Part shown: piece after piece, positions 1 to 7,256 of the stretch
How positions within the stretch are numbered: the stretch's first letter is position 1
How the letters are laid out: each line of letters opens with the position of its first letter
Source of the DNA: Candidatus Rifleibacteriota bacterium
GTDB lineage: Bacteria > Muiribacteriota > Ozemobacteria > Ozemobacterales > Ozemobacteraceae
Assembly (NCBI GenBank): GCA_012517355.1
Contig: JAAYVD010000120.1
Location: 1 to 64,000, forward strand
DNA length: 64,000 nucleotides
Direction of reading: 5' to 3'
Program-made: the position numbers and the translations under genes
Notes under the pieces: model-generated
The model's database searches: none
What the model was told of the DNA's origin: nothing
Seen by the model: the letters and a program-made list of their open reading frames with translations, nothing else

Positions 1-53
1 GCATCCTCGAGTTCGGCCACGGCCGCTTCGTGGATGGTCAGCCGGGATTTCAC
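1..53 (-). CDS. ParE/RelE-family toxin, N-terminal fragment (cut by window edge)
   Basis: Only the first 17 codons lie in the window. They start at a GTG that overlaps the stop of the upstream antitoxin (GTGA). The peptide begins VKSRLTIHEAAVAELEDA, which resembles the first strand and helix of ParE/RelE toxins (short strand, then an acidic AELEDA helix). Order antitoxin then toxin with a 4-bp overlap is the usual design of this module. Such toxins poison gyrase or cleave mRNA on the ribosome; which applies here cannot be judged from the fragment. Confidence 0.6.
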   Translation of the reverse strand, partial: MKSRLTIHEAAVAELED

Positions 54-274
54 CGGCGCCTGTCCCTGACTTGCTTCAGCGTTTCCCTGGCAGGCAGGGC
101 TCGCGCCTTCCCACGGCCAAGGTCTTCATCCCGGCGGGTCGCTTCCTCGAGCCATAGCCGCTCGACCTCTGTCTCATCGAGACCCTCCAGACTGGCCAGG
201 AGCTCCCGGACCAGGTATGCCCGAACCTCCGGTCTGAGCTTGAGGGCTTCAGCCGTGATCTCATCGATACCCAT
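50..274 (-). CDS. Addiction-module antitoxin (TIGR02574-like)
   Basis: A 74-residue acidic, helical protein starting MGIDEITAEALKLRPEVRA and containing a VRELLASLEG segment followed by EVERLWLEEA. This is the pattern of the small 'putative addiction module component' antitoxins that pair with ParE-like toxins. I chose the ATG at 274 rather than one 14 codons upstream because GGAAAGGGGA lies just before it. It overlaps the downstream toxin fragment, so the two form an operon. Likely role: bind and neutralise the toxin and repress the shared promoter (family knowledge). Confidence 0.75.
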   Translation of the reverse strand: MGIDEITAEALKLRPEVRAYLVRELLASLEGLDETEVERLWLEEATRRDEDLGRGKARALPARETLKQVRDRRR

Positions 275-477
275 GGATGGTCCCCTTTCCAGATTCCGGT
301 GTTCTGATCTCTTCACCCAGTATGCCGGGCGGCGGGTTCTCTCGCCAGAACCCCTGAGGAAGTTCCGGGGACGCGGTTTCGAACCCCGGCTGGGTTCGGG
401 ACGGGAATCCGGAACGACGCAGCGCGCGACGGCACTTGGCCCTCCGTGGCCTTCGGCCGGCGGGAGGACGGCAAGGG

Positions 478-1104
478 TCAGGTGCGATAGACGGCGGGGT
501 ATTCGCGGACGACGGGGGGGCGGGGCGGAAAGACCTTGCCGAACTCGATGGACAGGCCCGGGAAGGCCCCCACCGGCAGGGTCAGCCCCTCGCCATCGAG
601 GATGGCGGCCTTGCCGAACGAGCTGCGGGACAGCCGATACACGGTCACCAGGCGGCTGTCGGGGTCGACCAGCCAGAATTCCCGCACCTTGTGGCGCTCG
701 TAGAGTCGCCGTTTCTTCACGTGGTCCCGGGACGCGGTGGAGGGGGAGATGATCTCGATGACGAAATCCGGGGCCCCGATGCCGCCTCGATCGTCGTATT
801 TGGAAGGATCGCAGACCACTGCCAGGTCAGGCTTCACCACGTCGGTGATCTCGGACTCCTTCTGGCCGGGCCTGGCGAGCCGGAACTCGTAGGGATCAGT
901 GAAAACCCGGCAAGGACCTTCCTTGAAAAAGGTGAGAAGCTGGTAGAACAGCCCGTTGAACACTTCCTGGTGGGCCGTTCCGGGGCCGGGGGTCATGGCG
1001 AAGGCCTCGCCGTCGAGCAATTCCCAGTGCTCGTCGGAGGGCCAGTTCTCGTAATCCGCGAACGTGAACCGCCCCTCTCCCGCTCTTCGTCGTGTTTTGC
1101 CCAT
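478..1104 (-). CDS. Uma2 family protein (DUF820, PD-(D/E)XK-like)
   Basis: A 208-residue Uma2/DUF820 protein. Diagnostic parts are TFADYENWP near the N-terminus, KPDLAVV in the middle, DFVIEIISPSTASRDH, then RLYERHKVREFWLVDP and a C-terminal PGLSIEFGKVFPP. The family has a restriction-endonuclease-like fold; its cellular function is unproven. The ATG at 1104 fits the usual family N-terminus and leaves a short leader after an extended -10 at 1137-1145. Two decayed copies of the same gene lie at 2948-3240 and 4435-4535, so this is the surviving member of a small local family. Confidence 0.85.
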   Translation of the reverse strand: MGKTRRRAGEGRFTFADYENWPSDEHWELLDGEAFAMTPGPGTAHQEVFNGLFYQLLTFFKEGPCRVFTDPYEFRLARPGQKESEITDVVKPDLAVVCDPSKYDDRGGIGAPDFVIEIISPSTASRDHVKKRRLYERHKVREFWLVDPDSRLVTVYRLSRSSFGKAAILDGEGLTLPVGAFPGLSIEFGKVFPPRPPVVREYPAVYRT

Positions 1105-1136
1105 GGTCTCCAGCCCTCCAGATCGAACTCCGACCC

Positions 1137-1145
1137 AGTATAGCA
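1137..1145 (-). promoter_or_regulatory. Extended -10 promoter of the Uma2 gene
   Basis: On the minus strand the bases read TGCTATACT, an extended -10 element (TGn plus TATACT). It is positioned to start transcription about 25 bases before the Uma2 ATG. No convincing -35 is visible, which is common with extended -10 promoters. Confidence 0.45.
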
Positions 1146-1202
1146 TCCCGGCGGTGGCCATGCCCCCCGGCATGTCATGGCGAAAAGGCCTCACTTTTGG
1201 TA

Positions 1203-1229
1203 AGATAATCTCGAAAAAGAGGATTATCT
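1203..1229. promoter_or_regulatory. Inverted repeat, probable AbiEi operator/promoter
   Basis: AGATAATC and GATTATCT form an inverted repeat around an A-rich centre, ending nine bases before the abiEi-like ATG. The stretch is AT-rich in otherwise very GC-rich DNA and contains GATAAT and GATTAT, either of which could be a -10. AbiEi-type antitoxins bind inverted repeats upstream of their own operon (family knowledge), so this is a good candidate autoregulatory site. Confidence 0.5.
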
Positions 1230-1237
1230 GACAAAAA

Positions 1238-1924
1238 ATGCAAACCCTGACCGAAGCATTGTGGACCCTTCAGCCCCCAGGCGGCCTGTTCGACGAGACG
1301 GTGATCACCGCGTGTTTTCCCGCGGCCACGGCTGCCGCCCGCCGGAACCTCCTCTATCGGGCCGCCCGGGCGGGGGAAGTGACCATTCTCCGCCGCGGCC
1401 TGTATGTTCTGGCCCCACCGGTATGCCGGGCTCCCATCGATCCGCTGGCTCTCCCGCCATTGATGTATGGGCCGAGTTACGTCAGCTTCGAAACCGCCCT
1501 CCGGTTTCACGGGCTCATTCCCGATCTGGTCCGGACCATCGCCGCGGCGACCAGCCGCCGATCACGAACCTTCGACACCTCCCTGGGGAGGTTCGAATTC
1601 CTCAGGGTTCCGGTCAGAAGGCTGATGGCGGGGGTCCGCCTGGAAACCTTCGACCTCGAAGGGCAACGGGTTTCCGGCCCGATCGCCTCCCCCATCCGGG
1701 CCTTGGCCGACCTGGTCTACATCCGGAAGGAGGTGCCGGCAAAACCGGACATCCAGCAGCTTTTGCAGGATTCATGGCGGATCGACCTCGATGAATTGGC
1801 TGCCGCCATCACCCCTCAGGAGTTCGGGGAAACTCTTGCCACCTATCGCCATGCGCGCGTCCGCCGATTCCTCGAAGAGGTGCGCTGCCTGCTTGCACCG
1901 AAGGAGAAGGTCCGATGCACCTGA
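1238..1924 (+). CDS. AbiEi-type antitoxin / transcriptional regulator
   Basis: A 228-residue protein with the layout of type IV (AbiE) antitoxins. The N-terminal winged-helix part includes LLYRAARAGEVTILRRGLYVL, followed by YVSFETALRFHGL, the conserved step leading to the C-terminal domain (PIRALADLVY). It overlaps the following nucleotidyltransferase gene by 10 bp, typical of AbiE operons. Expected role: antagonise the toxin without direct binding and repress the operon through the inverted repeat just upstream. No frameshift or missing segment is visible. Confidence 0.8.
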   Translation: MQTLTEALWTLQPPGGLFDETVITACFPAATAAARRNLLYRAARAGEVTILRRGLYVLAPPVCRAPIDPLALPPLMYGPSYVSFETALRFHGLIPDLVRTIAAATSRRSRTFDTSLGRFEFLRVPVRRLMAGVRLETFDLEGQRVSGPIASPIRALADLVYIRKEVPAKPDIQQLLQDSWRIDLDELAAAITPQEFGETLATYRHARVRRFLEEVRCLLAPKEKVRCT

Positions 1925-2793
1925 TCGAACAGAAGCTCCGTGACTACCATCCCAACTCCGCCCTCGAGCAGGACATCGCCCTGACCGAGATCGTGCAGCA
2001 GTTCATCCTGTTCGGCCTTGCCCGATCAGGTTTCTTTGCCGATGCCGCCTTTCATGGTGGAACCTGCCTGCGAATCCTGTTCGGGCTGCCCCGGTTTTCG
2101 GAAGATCTCGATTTCGTTCTGAAAACTCCAGACCGAACCTTCGGCTGGGGAAAGCACCTGCGGGTGATCTGCGCCGAATGCGCGGCTTACGGGGTCGACC
2201 TGGAGGTCAAGGACCGGGCTCGGGGAACGGGTGCGGTCCGGGCGGCATTCCTCAAAACCGATTCGCTCGGCATGGTTGCCCGAGCCTCGCTTCCCTTTGG
2301 CCGCCACCCCCGCCGGAAGGTGGTGGTCAAGCTGGAAATCGATACCGATCCGCCAGCGGGCTGTGTTTTCCAGCCCGGCTTCCTGACGTTTCCAGGCCCC
2401 GCCGCCGTCACGGTGCTCGATGGCCCTTCCGGGTTCGCGGGAAAACTGCATGCGCTGCTGTGTCGGGCCTATGTGAAAGGGCGGGACTGGTATGACCTGC
2501 TCTGGTATGCCGAACGGGGCATGATGCCCAATCTGTCATTGCTGGCCAATGCCCTGCACCAGGCCGGGCCATGGGTGGGCCAGGAGAAGGCGATCGATCT
2601 CGACTGGGTTCTCGAGGAATTGACCCGAAAGATCCGTTCCATCGATTGGGCCGCCACCCGAGGCGATGTCGCCCGGTTCGTTCCGGCCCGTGAGCAGAAG
2701 AGTCTGGAACTCTGGGGCGAAGCTCTTTTCCTGAACGTGGTTGAGCGCATGCGTCGGAATTGGCTGCAAGGGGGTCCGGCCTTTCGGGGATAG
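1915..2793 (+). CDS. AbiEii-type nucleotidyltransferase toxin
   Basis: A 292-residue protein with the AbiEii/AbiGii signature. HGGTCLRILFGLPRFSEDLDF contains the GG...R.S.D.D nucleotidyltransferase motif near residues 48-67, followed by a metal/substrate-side strand (KVVVKLEIDT) and GFAGKLHALLCRAYVKGRDWYDL, the conserved K...R...RDWYDL helix. The family inhibits growth by nucleotide transfer onto cellular RNA targets and gives abortive phage resistance in known cases. It appears intact and translationally coupled to the antitoxin gene. Confidence 0.85.
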   Translation: MHLIEQKLRDYHPNSALEQDIALTEIVQQFILFGLARSGFFADAAFHGGTCLRILFGLPRFSEDLDFVLKTPDRTFGWGKHLRVICAECAAYGVDLEVKDRARGTGAVRAAFLKTDSLGMVARASLPFGRHPRRKVVVKLEIDTDPPAGCVFQPGFLTFPGPAAVTVLDGPSGFAGKLHALLCRAYVKGRDWYDLLWYAERGMMPNLSLLANALHQAGPWVGQEKAIDLDWVLEELTRKIRSIDWAATRGDVARFVPAREQKSLELWGEALFLNVVERMRRNWLQGGPAFRG

Positions 2794-2947
2794 GGCGGTC
2801 TTCATCGGCAAAGCCTGTCTCCCGAACCATGGGAGCAAACCCCGCCTCCGGTCTCGAGCCGGGGTGTTCCGGGCGCTTGACCGGCGCCAAGGAGGCGAAC
2901 GCGTGTCGCGGCGCCGGCACTTGGCCCTGCGTGACCTTCGGTCGGTG

Positions 2948-3240
2948 GCCTTGATCCGGTAGGGTGGGGCTTTCGCGGACGACCCGAAGGACGGGGGGAA
3001 CACCCTCGCCAGTTCCACGGTCAGGCCGGGCAGGACGGCCACCTCGATCCGGTCATCCTCCCCGAGGATCACCGCCGGGCCGAAACGGCGGTCGGGACCG
3101 AGTCTGTAGAGAGTCACCAGACGGTCGACGGGGTGGATCAGCCAGTATTTCCTGACCCCGTGCCGTTCGAAAAGGCTCTTTTCCGGATATGATCGACCGA
3201 GGCGGTGCCCGGGGAGACGGTCACCTCGGCCCGATCCGCC
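2948..3240 (-). pseudogene. Decayed Uma2 gene (C-terminal part, frameshifted)
   Basis: Minus-strand reading gives AEVTVSPGTASVDHIRK, then after a frameshift near 3178 LFERHGVRKYWLIHPVDRL, then PGLTVELARVFPP. These segments match, in order, the SPSTASRDH, LYERHKVREFWLVDP and PGLSIEFGKVFPP parts of the intact Uma2 gene at 478-1104. The N-terminal half is gone. The piece joins directly to a HigA-like remnant at about 3240. Flanking bases downstream of its tail also resemble those after the intact copy. Confidence 0.75.
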
Positions 3241-3511
3241 GGGAAGGGTTCCTGGTCGCGCGCCGAGAGGCCGTTCTGGTCCATCCAGAACAGGATGGCG
3301 GTCACGGGGTCCGATTCCGGGATGGGTCTCCCCGAAACACTCCCCCCCGGCCCCGGAAGGGGAGGGAGATCACTCGTGCCTCATAGGCCTCGATCAGAAT
3401 AAAGGGCCAGTCCAGAGTCTCGGCCTCGGGTGAACCGGGAGGGGCTTCCAGGAGGAGGACCATGGCGGCGAGAGCCCGGCGGTAATCCCGCTCCGACTTG
3501 ATGGGTGGTAT
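3241..3511 (-). pseudogene. Decayed HigA-like antitoxin gene
   Basis: The minus strand reads IKSERDYRRALAAMVLLLEA, then PPGSPEAETLDWPFILIEAYEA. After a GC-rich tract with a frameshift it reads DPVTAILFWMDQNGLSARDQEP. This follows the N-terminal plan of HigA/XRE antitoxins (I.tE.DY..AL..ie.Lm.a.pGtpE.deL..l..LieaYE, then DPveAI.frMeq.GL...DleP). The helix-turn-helix domain that should follow is missing and is replaced by Uma2 sequence. No clear start codon remains. I infer deletion or recombination between neighbouring modules. Confidence 0.65.
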
Positions 3512-3538
3512 CGTCTGGCCGCCAACCCCTGGTATGGT

Positions 3539-4147
3539 TCAGGGCACAGTTCGACACCCCCACCGGATGGGCAGGGAGGAAAGACTCTGGAACAGATCCT
3601 GCAGACGGGGAAGGATGGCGGGATCCCCCTTGAGTTCTGCCAGGGGGCCAAGGCGCTCCTCCACGGCGGAACGGTCGATGGCCGGACCGGACCGGGTCAG
3701 GATTCCCTCGATATCGGCCCAGTCCTGGGTCCGGGAGGCGAAGGCCTTCAGGACGATCAGATCCTCCACACTGCAGGTGCGCAACACCAGCCCGGGCAGG
3801 AACTCGAATCCGCTCGCCCGGTCGATGATCTCCTCCTCGAGGGGAAAACCCGCCAGGGCGATGTCGATCCCGATCCCGCCCGGGGCCTTCAGCAACAGGA
3901 TCCGATGCCGCAAGGCAAAGGCGGCGACGTCCGACCGCCGGCCCTCCTAGCTGGCCAGGAGTTCGTCGATGGCCCGCCCTTCCCCGCCGCGCCCGGTGAA
4001 CAGGGACAGATCGAGATCCCGCGTCAGGCGTGGAATGCCCCAGCGCTGCAAGGCGATCCCGCCGATGAAACAGAACTTCCATCGCCGTCCTTCGAGAAAG
4101 GCCTGGAGGACCTGCCCAGTCTCGAACAGGCTTCTCATGGGTTCCAC
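3539..4147 (-). pseudogene. Nucleotidyltransferase (AbiEii/DUF1814-like) broken by an in-frame stop
   Basis: Two stretches in the same reading frame are separated by one TAG at 3947-3949. The N-terminal 66 residues hold FIGGIALQRWGIPRLTRDLDL, the GG...R.T.D.D nucleotidyltransferase motif. After the stop comes a segment with ALRHRILLLKAPGGIGIDIA, EFLPGLVLRTCSVEDLIVLKAFA and QDWADIEGIL, all continuous with the family. The simplest reading is one nonsense mutation in an otherwise intact gene of about 200 codons. Readthrough or assembly error cannot be excluded. Confidence 0.75.
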
Positions 4148-4359
4148 CGGGAAAACACCCGCTGTTGCTCCACCAACCCCGAGTCAAGGCCGGGAGGACA
4201 CTGCGACACGGCGGCGGCAAACGCGTCATTGAACCCATCGATGGTCTCGTGCAGATCAAAGATGGCAAGCTGCTGGCGACGCAGGAGCGCGAGCTCGGGG
4301 CCCACCGCCCGCCACTGTGCCACCCAGGCTTCCAGATCCGCGCGTGATGCCTTTTCCAT
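4135..4359 (-). CDS. Small partner protein of a nucleotidyltransferase toxin
   Basis: A 74-residue helical protein: RADLEAWVAQWRAVGPELALL, then RRQQLAIFDLHETIDGFNDAF, ending GLVEQQRVFSRWNP. Proteins of this size and pattern (a WV..W...GP.L..LRR helix and a C-terminal GLVEQQ..F) are commonly encoded just upstream of the same nucleotidyltransferase family, and here the gene overlaps the start of one by 13 bp. It is therefore a likely antitoxin or chaperone. Its partner gene carries a stop codon, so the module may be decaying. Start chosen at the ATG at 4359. Confidence 0.6.
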   Translation of the reverse strand: MEKASRADLEAWVAQWRAVGPELALLRRQQLAIFDLHETIDGFNDAFAAAVSQCPPGLDSGLVEQQRVFSRWNP

Positions 4360-4434
4360 CCCTTCCAGCCTACCATGGCAGCGTTGTCCGTGACACCAGT
4401 TTTTCGGGTCGAGCCGGCACTGCGCCATCCGTGG

Positions 4435-4535
4435 GGGGCGGCGTAGGCGCGAGGGGATTCCCGGACGATGCGGGGTGGCTGGAAGGGAAAGCCCCCGCCG
4501 TGCCACGATCGACAGCCCGGGGAGGGTCTTGACGG
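4435..4535 (-). pseudogene. Fragment of a third Uma2 gene (C-terminal tail)
   Basis: The minus strand encodes LPGLSI, then in a shifted frame AFPSSHPASSGNPLAPTP. This lines up with the PGLSIEFGKVFPP and FPPSFGSSAKAPP tails of the other two Uma2 copies. The bases that follow (CGGCACTGCGCCATCCGTGG region, plus strand 4422-4441) resemble the CGGCACTTGGCCCTCCGTGG that borders the copy at 478. Only the tail survives. Confidence 0.5.
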
Positions 4536-4607
4536 GGAGGTTTTTTCAAAACGCCCGGAATGACCATTAATAGGCCGTCTACGGAAAAGCCCCTGTTGAA
4601 TGTGCGA

Positions 4608-5528
4608 TCAGGAAAGGGAAGGGGCCGCGATCTTCCCCGCCGCCCGGGCGAACTGAAGGCACGCTGTCCAGAGGGAGCCAGGGCGGGGGCGTCGCAGGAT
4701 GAGGCTCTTGACGAAGTCGAGGCCGATGCCCTGCAGCATGGTGACCAGGTAGGCCAGTTCGCGGCGGCGGGAGCGGGGGAGGGTGGGGAAGAGCAGCCGG
4801 CGGACGAGCTGGTCGCCCTCCCAGCGGTAGGCCAGATCGTAGAAATAGCGCTTGGCGCCGTTCCCGTCGTGATACCTGACCCCGTAGAGCGGGGCCGGGT
4901 GGTAGACCACCCGTGGCGATCGGAGGGCGCACCAGTAGAGCATGAAGAAATCGACGTCGTGGCCCGTCGCGCCGAGGCGTTCCTCGACCTGGCGGTACTG
5001 CGGGGTGGCGATCATCGCCTTCGCTTCGGCGGTTGAGAGCGTGTAGGCGTTCGGGTTGGACGCCGGCAGGATCTGGAACCGCCGCGCCATGTCCCGCAGT
5101 TCCTGCACCGCGAAGAACCGCGGCTCTGCCTCGACCTGGGCGGGGCGCGGGATCGCCCCCTTGAAGTTCACCCCCGCCGCGACCACCACCCGGCAGTCGG
5201 GGAACCGCTCCAGCAGACCCCTGATCGTCGGCAGCGCCCAGGGGAACAGCACATCGTCGGACATCAGGAACTTGAACCAACTCCCTCGCGCCTCCTCGAC
5301 GCAGCGGCGCCAGTTGGGAACCATGCCGACGTTGGTGTCGTTGCGGAAGACCCGCACCCGCGGGTCGGTCAGCCCCTGCAGGTATTCCCAGGTGCCGTCG
5401 GTGCTGGCGTTGTCGACCACCACCAGTTCGAAGTCACGGTCGGTCTGCGCCAGCACGCTCTCGACCGCGTCGCGCACCGCCTGCGCCCGGTTGTAGACCG
5501 GGATGCCCACCGTGAAGAACGGGCTCAT
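4608..5528 (-). CDS. Family 2 glycosyltransferase
   Basis: A 306-residue GT-A enzyme starting MSPFFTVGIPVYNRAQAVRDA. FELVVVDNASTDGTWEYL is the nucleotide-binding region (residues ~31-48) and FKFLMSDDVL near residue 85 is the metal-binding DxD-like site. It transfers a sugar from a nucleotide donor to a lipid-linked glycan at the cytoplasmic face; donor and acceptor are unknown. The ATG at 5528 overlaps the stop of the upstream reductase (ATGA). It is the last gene of the leftward polysaccharide run. The C-terminus is basic and may sit on the membrane. Confidence 0.85.
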   Translation of the reverse strand: MSPFFTVGIPVYNRAQAVRDAVESVLAQTDRDFELVVVDNASTDGTWEYLQGLTDPRVRVFRNDTNVGMVPNWRRCVEEARGSWFKFLMSDDVLFPWALPTIRGLLERFPDCRVVVAAGVNFKGAIPRPAQVEAEPRFFAVQELRDMARRFQILPASNPNAYTLSTAEAKAMIATPQYRQVEERLGATGHDVDFFMLYWCALRSPRVVYHPAPLYGVRYHDGNGAKRYFYDLAYRWEGDQLVRRLLFPTLPRSRRRELAYLVTMLQGIGLDFVKSLILRRPRPGSLWTACLQFARAAGKIAAPSLS

Positions 5529-6613
5529 TCCCCCTCCCGCCAAGGTTCCCGCTGGAAGATCCGCCGGATGCCCTCCTCCAGGCCGATCTGGGGGGCCCAT
5601 CCGGGCAAGGGCGTGAACCGCGTCCAGGGCACCATCACCTCGCGCTTCCGGTAGGGGCGCGCGCCCCACTCGACCGGCACAGGCTTTCCCGACACCGCGC
5701 CGAACGTCTCGACCAGGTCCCGCAGCCGGAGCCGCCGCCCCGCCGACACCCCAAACTCAGGCCCGGTCGCAGACTGCCCGACCGGAAGGGCGGGCGGGTG
5801 GGGCCCCTCGCCGGCGATCGCGTCCCCGGTGCCCTGGGGCCCCGTGGCCGTGCCGGCCACCAGGTCGATGGCCCGCGCGAAGGCGGCCACCACGTCGTCG
5901 ATGTAGACCAGGTCGATCAGCTGCTCGCCGGCCGACATCCGCAGCGTCTCACCCCTCGCCGCCGCCTGCCGCAGCGCCTTGAACAGCTTCGGCCGCCGGT
6001 CGCCCGGGCCGTAGGTGTCGAACAGTTTCAACGTCACCCGCCGCATCCCGTGCGCCTGCGCGTAGAACTCGGCGATGTCGTCGAACGCCTTCTTCGTCGC
6101 CGCGTACAGGCAGACCGGGTTGTATGCCGCGTCGTGGAAATGCTCCCAGCTCGTGCCGGTGTTGACCAGCCGCCGCACCCCGGCCAGCGCCATCGCCTCG
6201 AGCAGCACCGTTCCGAACTGCACGTTGGTGGTGATCAGCGGCCCGATCTCCTCCGGCTTGTGCTCGGCGATGAACAGCGAGGCCAGGTGCACCACCACAT
6301 CGGGCCTGGCCGCCGCCATGAACGCGAACAGCTCGTCGGGCCGGTCGCGGAAGGAAAACACCTCGACCCCTCCCCGGCGGGAGCCCGCGGGGAGTGCTTC
6401 GGGAGCCCGGCCACCAGGGCCGGCCTCGTGAACCGCGGGCGCCATGGATGGCGCTTCTCCGCGGGCCCGGCCCAGCAGATCGGCAATCGCCGCCCCATTG
6501 GCCCCCGCCCTCTCCACGATCGAGACCCGCTTCCCGGCCCCGACCAGGTGCCGGGCCAGATGCGACCCGACGAACCCGAACGCCCCGGTCAGCAGAACGT
6601 GATTGGGGGTCAT
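5525..6613 (-). CDS. NAD(P)-dependent reductase, CDP-abequose/paratose synthase-like
   Basis: An extended SDR with GAFGFVGSHLA at the N-terminus (cofactor loop, residues 10-20) and LYAATKKAFDD (YxxxK) after LVNTGTSWEHFHDAAYNPV. That NTGTSW...YNPV.LYAATK block, followed by LKLFDTYGPGD, is the pattern I know from CDP-abequose/paratose synthases, which reduce the C4 ketone of CDP-3,6-dideoxy-4-ketohexose. The upstream CDP-3,6-dideoxyhexose genes support this. Two Pro/Gly-rich insertions (about residues 53-82 and 237-265) lengthen it to 362 residues. Which epimer it makes cannot be told. Confidence 0.7.
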   Translation of the reverse strand: MTPNHVLLTGAFGFVGSHLARHLVGAGKRVSIVERAGANGAAIADLLGRARGEAPSMAPAVHEAGPGGRAPEALPAGSRRGGVEVFSFRDRPDELFAFMAAARPDVVVHLASLFIAEHKPEEIGPLITTNVQFGTVLLEAMALAGVRRLVNTGTSWEHFHDAAYNPVCLYAATKKAFDDIAEFYAQAHGMRRVTLKLFDTYGPGDRRPKLFKALRQAAARGETLRMSAGEQLIDLVYIDDVVAAFARAIDLVAGTATGPQGTGDAIAGEGPHPPALPVGQSATGPEFGVSAGRRLRLRDLVETFGAVSGKPVPVEWGARPYRKREVMVPWTRFTPLPGWAPQIGLEEGIRRIFQREPWREGE

Positions 6614-6730
6614 GGGCGGCTCTCCGGGCGGGCCTGGCCCGGGAAACGGGGCAGGGTCGGTGGCATGATGGCTGGGATAGGATGCGGCATGGCGAGCGGT
6701 TCAGGGGCCTTTCCGTCCATGATACCTCAT

Positions 6731-6925
6731 TCAGGGGTTGACCAGCCGGATGACCTGGGCGATGAGCTTGGGGTGAAGGGTCTCCCCGGCATGGAACGGG
6801 ACCACGATCCGGTGATCCCCGCGGCGATAGATCCGCTGGCTCCCTTTTGTCCGCTCCAGAACGAACCCGGCTGCGAGAGGCATCCCTTCAGTCTCCTTGG
6901 CCGTGATTCGTGGGAGTCTAGGCAA
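6731..6925 (-). CDS. hicA: HicA-family toxin, catalytic His replaced
   Basis: A 64-residue protein starting MPRLPRITAKETEG, with a GFVLERTKGSQRIYR core and HRIVVPFHAGETLHPKLIAQVIR. This is the HicA double-stranded-RNA-binding-like fold. HicA mRNA interferases normally carry GSH at the position that here reads GSQ, so the catalytic histidine appears to be lost and the toxin may be inactive. It overlaps the preceding hicB by 8 bp; the order hicB then hicA is the less common one. Confidence 0.8.
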   Translation of the reverse strand: MPRLPRITAKETEGMPLAAGFVLERTKGSQRIYRRGDHRIVVPFHAGETLHPKLIAQVIRLVNP

Positions 6926-7199
6926 CCTTGACCTCCACCGCCGTGGTCAGGACATCGCGACTCAGGCGATCCCTGATCTCCTCCGGAGTCAGGGTTTCCA
7001 GATACAGATCGATGGCCTCCCGGATGCGGGAAAGGGCCTCCTCGACATTCTTCCCCTGGGATTGGCAACCCTCGAGCTGGGGGCAGTAGGCGTAACACCC
7101 GTTCTCGTCCTGTTCGATGATCACGTTGACCTTTTTGGCCTTCCCCCTTCCCGTTGTGTCCGTCCTGAGCTCTCGCCCAGTCCTCTGGGGGAACAGCAC
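6918..7199 (-). CDS. hicB: HicB-family antitoxin
   Basis: A HicB-type protein with KVNVIIEQDENGCYAYCPQL, EGCQSQGKNVEEALSRIREAIDLYLETL and a short C-terminal tail. The fold is a degenerate RNase H that binds and blocks HicA. The listed ATG gives 93 residues; the first ~24 are unlike the family and the true start may be an internal GTG at NVII, preceded by GGGAAGGGGGAAGG. A likely extended -10 (TGGTATCCT, minus strand, about 7197-7205) precedes the gene. It sits inside the polysaccharide operon. Confidence 0.8.
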   Translation of the reverse strand: MLFPQRTGRELRTDTTGRGKAKKVNVIIEQDENGCYAYCPQLEGCQSQGKNVEEALSRIREAIDLYLETLTPEEIRDRLSRDVLTTAVEVKVA

Positions 7200-7256
7200 C
7201 AGGATACCACGCGGCGTCCGTCCGTTTCAGCCACGAATGGCGGGTGGCCCACCCCT

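Noticed and set aside
365-392. tRNA-like T-arm (GCGGTTTCGAACCCCGG)
   Set aside because: The stem does not pair over five bases and no D-arm, anticodon arm or acceptor stem can be placed around it; it more likely belongs to a worn GGGGACG-type repeat.
5525-6613. dTDP-glucose 4,6-dehydratase (RfbB) hidden among the SDRs
   Set aside because: None of the four unassigned-type SDRs shows the RfbB active-site order (TDE.YG and the usual D-E-Y-K set); this one has the abequose/paratose synthase NTGTSW block.
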